The notes under the pieces were generated by a model. That model did not search any database, was not told where the DNA came from, and was given only the letters and a program-made list of their open reading frames with translations. From an uncultured Saprospiraceae bacterium (GTDB lineage: Bacteria > Bacteroidota > Bacteroidia > Chitinophagales > Saprospiraceae): DNA of 64,000 nt. The position numbers and the translations under genes were made by a program. Location of the stretch: contig CALFBG010000182.1 of the NCBI GenBank assembly GCA_937951685.1, positions 25,779-89,778 on the forward strand, read 5' to 3'. Below are positions 14,001 through 20,000 of this stretch, one piece after another. Within the stretch, counting starts at the first letter, position 1, and every line of letters starts with the position of its first letter.

Positions 14001-17000
14001 TTCCTATTGCAAATCGCACACAGTCAGAAGTAGAGTCAATGGTTGGCTTTTTTGTCAATACCTTGACGTTGCGTAGTGACTTGGAAGGTAACCCTAGCTT
14101 TGCTAACTTCTTACAGCAAGTGAAGCACACGACGCTGTCCGCTTACAATTACCAAGATGTACCATTTGAAAAAATTGTTAACGAAATTGTTACGGATCGT
14201 GACTTGAGTCGTACGCCATTGTTTCAAGTGATGTTTTCTTTTGAAAATTATGGCGAAGAGGTAAATACTGCTCCAGAAGAAAGTATTGATGCTCCTACAA
14301 ATGAAGAAGCAACTAAGAAGATTGCTAAGGATGGTGACTTTGAATACGAAAATGTTAAGTATGATTTGAGTTTCAATTTATCAAAGGAACAAAATCATTT
14401 GGAAATCAGTATCGAATATTGTAGCGACTTATTCTTACCAGAAACGGTCGTCGGTATGCAGCAGCATTTCGAAGAATTATTATCTTCGATTGTAGCAACA
14501 CCTACGAACACGATTGATCGGTTGAACATGATTAACGAAGCCGAGAAGCAAAGACTACTCGGAACATTTAATGATAATGCAAGAGCCTATCCGCAAGAGA
14601 AAACGGTAATTGCTCTATTTGAGGAGCGTGCTCAAATTTGTCCTGATCAGATTGCCATAACTTTCGAAGGAGAAGATTTAACGTATCAATCCTTAAATGA
14701 ACGATCCAATCAATTGGCACGCTACCTGGTTGGACAAGGAGTCGGAGAAAAAGATTTCATTGCGATTTGTATTGATCGATCATTCGAAATGATTATCGCG
14801 ATGCTTGCCATCCAAAAACTTGGAATAAGCTTCATCCCAATTGATCCGGAATATCCTCAAGAAAGAATTGACTACATCTTAGCCGACTCAAAAGCTGAGG
14901 TCATTGTAAGTACTAAGAAACTCCTTGGCATATTAGATAAAGTAAATGGCATTAAGACGGTCTTACTGGATGAAGTATCGGCGGAAATACAAAAAGAATC
15001 AGTTAAAGGATTCCCATTAGTATCCACACCGGAAGATGTGATTTATATGATCTATACTTCTGGATCTACCGGTAAACCTAAAGGTATCTTGAATAAGAAT
15101 CGAGGAATGGTCAATTTCTTATTCTCTATGTTGGAGCTACTCATTGAAGAACCTAAAGAAAAATTTGATAATTTCTTAGCCATCTCTAGTTATAGTTTTG
15201 ACATCGCTTACCTAGAAATTTACTTGCCATTAATCATGGGCGCAAAGGTAATTCTAGCAACTAGAGAGACCGCAATGGATGGAGTCTTATTACAAAAACT
15301 ACTAAAAGAAACGAAGCCGAATTTTATGCAAGCGACGCCATCTACTTGGCAACTCTTGTTGGATAGTGGTTGGAAAAATGAGGAGGAATTAGTGATCATC
15401 AGTGGTGCAGAACCGATGAGAGAAAAAATGAAACGCTCATTGATTGCATTAAGTGATAAGAACGTTTGGAATCTTTATGGACCAACGGAGACAACGGTTT
15501 GGGCGACAGCCAAAAAACTTGAGCTAGAAGAGAAAGTAAATATCGGTAAACCAATCTTTAATGTAGAAATTTATATTTTAAAAACGGAAGCCGATACGCT
15601 CACCCTTACGAAAGATGACTTAGTTCCGATCGGAGGTGTTGGAGAGCTTTGTATTGGTGGAGATGGTTTGGCCCTAGGATATTTAAATCGCGAAGCACTG
15701 ACAGCAGAAAAATTTGTTCAAAATCCTTTTAGTGATGATGACACAAATCTTATATACCGTACCGGAGATTTAGCGCGTTGGTTGAATAATGGGGAATTAG
15801 AATGCTTAGGTCGAATGGATGATCAAGTTAAAATTAGAGGTCATCGAATTGAACTTGGCGAAATTGAAACGGTATTACAAAAATATCCAATTGTAAAAGA
15901 GAGCATCGTTGTTGCTCAGGAAGATGCCATGGGAACCAAACGCTTGGCGGCTTACCTGACCGCTACGGTTGAGTTTGATCAGGCCGCTCAGGAAGGATTG
16001 CAATCTTATTTGAAGGCTTCATTGCCAGGGTACATGGTCCCGAGGTTAATTGCTGCATTGGACGTACTTCCACTGACACCAAATGGTAAAATTAATAAAA
16101 AAGCTTTACCCAAAATTGATGCTTCCGACTTAATCAACACCGCTTACGAAGCGCCAAGAAATGATTTAGAACGTAGCTTGGCTAAAATCTGGGGTAGACT
16201 CTTAGGAATTGAAGCAGTTGGCGTGTATGATAATTTCTTCGAATTAGGAGGACATTCTCTTTTAGCGACTAGAGTGATTTCTGCCATTCGAAAAGAATTA
16301 GGCATCGAACTTAGCATACAAGGGCTCTTTAGAAATGCTACGATCGCTTTACTCTCCAGTTATCTGGAACAAGAAGGAGAATCTTCTTCTTTGCCCGCGA
16401 TTAGTGCCATGCCTCGACCCGCACAAATTCCATTATCTTTCGCACAAGAACGATTATGGTTTATTGATAAACTAGAAGGTAGTATTCATTACCATATGCC
16501 TTTGGTACAACGCATCGAAGGAGCAATCGATCAAGAATTATTAGCTTATACGTTTAACGAAATTGTAAATCGTCACGAAGTCTTAAGAACCGTTTATCGG
16601 GAGGAAGAAGATTTTGTTTATCAAGAAATTTTACCAAAAGATGCTTGGACTTTAAACTACGAAGAACAACTTGATCTCAGCGAAGAAGCGATCGAACAGC
16701 TCATCGACGAAGAATTAACGACGCCTTTCGATTTAGCAAATGATTATATGTTGCGGGCTAGGTTGATTAAAGTTGCTAACAAAGAATATTTAATCATACT
16801 TATTCTACATCACATCGCTTCGGATGCATGGTCAGAAAGAATCTTATTTGAAGAGTTGAGTGAAATATACAATGCTCGGGAAGCCAATCGGACTCCTGCG
16901 TTAAGAGACTTAACGATCCAATATGCGGATTATGCCTTATGGCAACGAGCATATTTATCAGGAGAAATACTGGATAAGAAGTTACAATACTGGGAAGATA

Positions 17001-20000
17001 AACTGAAAGGTGTTGAAGTCTTAAATTTACCAACAGACTTTATCAGACCAATGGTACAAAGTACAAAAGGGCGGATGCTTCAGTTTAACTTGGATAAAAC
17101 TTTATCTACGAAGTTAGAACGCTTAGCTCGAGAAGAAGACGTTACTATTTTTATGCTCTTGCTATCTGCGTTCAAAGTATTGTTGTTGAAATATACTGGA
17201 CAAGAAGATATTGCCGTGGGAACAACCATTGCGAATCGAACGCAAGCAGAAATGGAAACCTTAATTGGATTCTTTATTAATACGCTTACCCTACGCACAA
17301 ACCTTAGCGGAGATCCAAGTTTCAAAACTTTGATTGATCAAGTCAAAACGACCACATTAGAGTCTTATGACCACCAAGATGTACCGTTTGAAAAAATAGT
17401 TGAGCGCGTTGTTGAAGGTAGAGATCTAAGCCGTACGCCATTGTTCCAGGTGGTCTTCTCGTACATTAATAATGACGAAATGAGATCAACGGACTTGCTA
17501 GGTGAGCTAGGTCGAACGGAAGCGGATGCGGCAACAACAACACAGGAGGAACCAAGTGTAGCGGAAGATACTTTTGAACCAGATACGGCTAAATTTGAAT
17601 TGAGTATTGACGTAGGAGAGTCAGAAGATGGTTTAGTACTAGGCGTAGAATATTGTACGGATTTATTTCTAGCGGAGACGATTGAACGAATGATAAAGCA
17701 CTACGAAACTTTATTATTTTCAATCTTGGAAGATCCGAATCAACAACTAAGTCAAATTTCTATGTTGCCAGCAGCAGAAAAAGACTTAATGCTTGGTCTT
17801 ACTCCAACGAAAGACGGCCATTGGTTTAACGAAGGAGAAAAAGACCTAGGGAACGATCTACCAATCAACGTAAGATTCGAAGCCATTGCTGATCAACATC
17901 CTAATGAGATCGCCATCGTTCACCAAACAGAACGTTGGACCTATCAACAAACGAATGATCATGCGAATCAGATTGCACATACCTTACAGGCACAAGGTCT
18001 TGCAGCAGGAGATTTCGTAGGCGTATATTTAGATCGGAATCCCAAGCTAGTGAGTAGCATTCTTGGCATTTTAAAAGCAGGAGCGGTTTACGTACCCTTA
18101 GATACTCAAAATCCAATCGAACGAATTGAGAAGATGATAGAAGGTGGTAGCCTGAAATGCTTGATTACGGATAGTAACTTATTGGTTCCACTAGAAAATA
18201 TCCACGTAAGCAATATACTATTGGTCGATGAGTCTTCGGATGCAGTCCTTAATAAATTAGCGTCTAATTCGGAATTGGTACTTAGTGATGCGCAAACTAT
18301 TGCTACGCATCAAACCACTAATTGCCCAAATCAAAACGAGATTCGCAGTTGGGCTTACTTGCTTTATACTTCTGGATCAACGGGTACGCCGAAAGGGGCG
18401 ATCACGCGGCATGATGGTGCGATGAATCACATCTTAGTAGAGTACCAAGATTTAGAATTAAGAGATGGTTTTGGATTTTTACAAAGTGCAGGAATCGGAT
18501 CCGATATTTCCATGTGGCAAATTCTAGGACCGCTTTTAAAAGCGGGTACCGTCGTTATCATTGATAAATACGATTTGCTATCCTATGAAAAAGTACTTGC
18601 TATCATAGAAAAAGAAGCAATTGACATTATTGAATTTGTTCCTTCTTATGCTTGGGGATTATTTGAATGTGCCAAGAGCTTAACCCAGGCACCCGATTTG
18701 TCAAAACTACAGTGGATTATGTTGGTCGGAGAAGCCGTGCCAGTGAAGTTAGTTAACGAATGGAGTAGCTATTTCCCTCATGTAAGAGTACTGAATGGTT
18801 ATGGTCCTTGTGAAGCTTCGGACGATATTACTCAATATGAGATCGTCGGACAACTTGATCCTAATTTACAACGAGTACCAATTGGTCGCTCAATTACCAA
18901 TATGAATATGTTTGTCTTGGATACTTCCGGAAATCTTTGTCCGATTGGTGTAGCGGGAGAACTATGTGTATCTGGTGTTGGTGTAGGAGCAGGGTATTGG
19001 CAAGATCCAGCAAAAACCGCAGCGAGCTTTGTGGCAAATCCATTCCCAGAAACTTTAGGTGAGATCATGTATAAAACCGGAGATTTAGGCAGATGGTTAC
19101 CAGACGGGAATCTTGAATTTTTGGGAAGAATAGATCGACAAATTAAAATTAGAGGTCATCGAGTTGAACTCGGAGAAATTGAAACGGTTATCCGAGAGGA
19201 TCATCAAATCAAAGAAGTACACATTTCTGTCGATAAGGCTTCGGTACAAGATGCAAGATTAGTTGCCTTTATTATCCCAGAATCGTTCTCTGAAACGAAA
19301 GATCAAGATATTACATTAGAGCAACGACAAATCATCGAAGAGCGCTTGATTCAATTGTGTCAACAAAGTTTACCAGTACACATGCGTCCTTCTTTTTATT
19401 GCTTCATCGAAGAAATGCCAGTTAACCTAAGTGATAAAGTTGATGATAAAGCTTTACTTAAGTTCTTTGCGGCGGAAGATCGAGCAGGCGTATCAATAGA
19501 AAAAGTAATTGTTGCCCCTCGCAATACCATCGAAGAAAACTTACTAGAAATTTGGAAAAAAATTCTTCGAGTAGAAACAATTAGTATTCACGCTGACTTC
19601 TTTGAATTAGGAGGACACTCTTTATTAGCAACACGAGTAGTCTCTGCTATTCGTAAGAAAATGGAAAAAGAAGTAGCGATCAAAGATGTATTTGTTTATC
19701 CAACAATTGCAGGGCTCGCAGCAGTAATCGCACAGGACTCTGGTGAATTATTTTTACCAGAAATTACCATTCAAGAACGACCAGAACGAATTCCATTATC
19801 TTTCGCACAAGAGCGCTTATGGTTTATTGATCGACTAGAAGGTAGTACGAATTATAATATGCCAATGCTGCAACACTTTGGAGCAGACTTGGATAAAGAC
19901 GCGCTACATCATGCCATTCAACAAGTGATTAATCGTCATGACGTCCTTAGAACAATATTCGAAGAGGACGAAGGACAATTGTACCAAGTTGTGTTGCCAA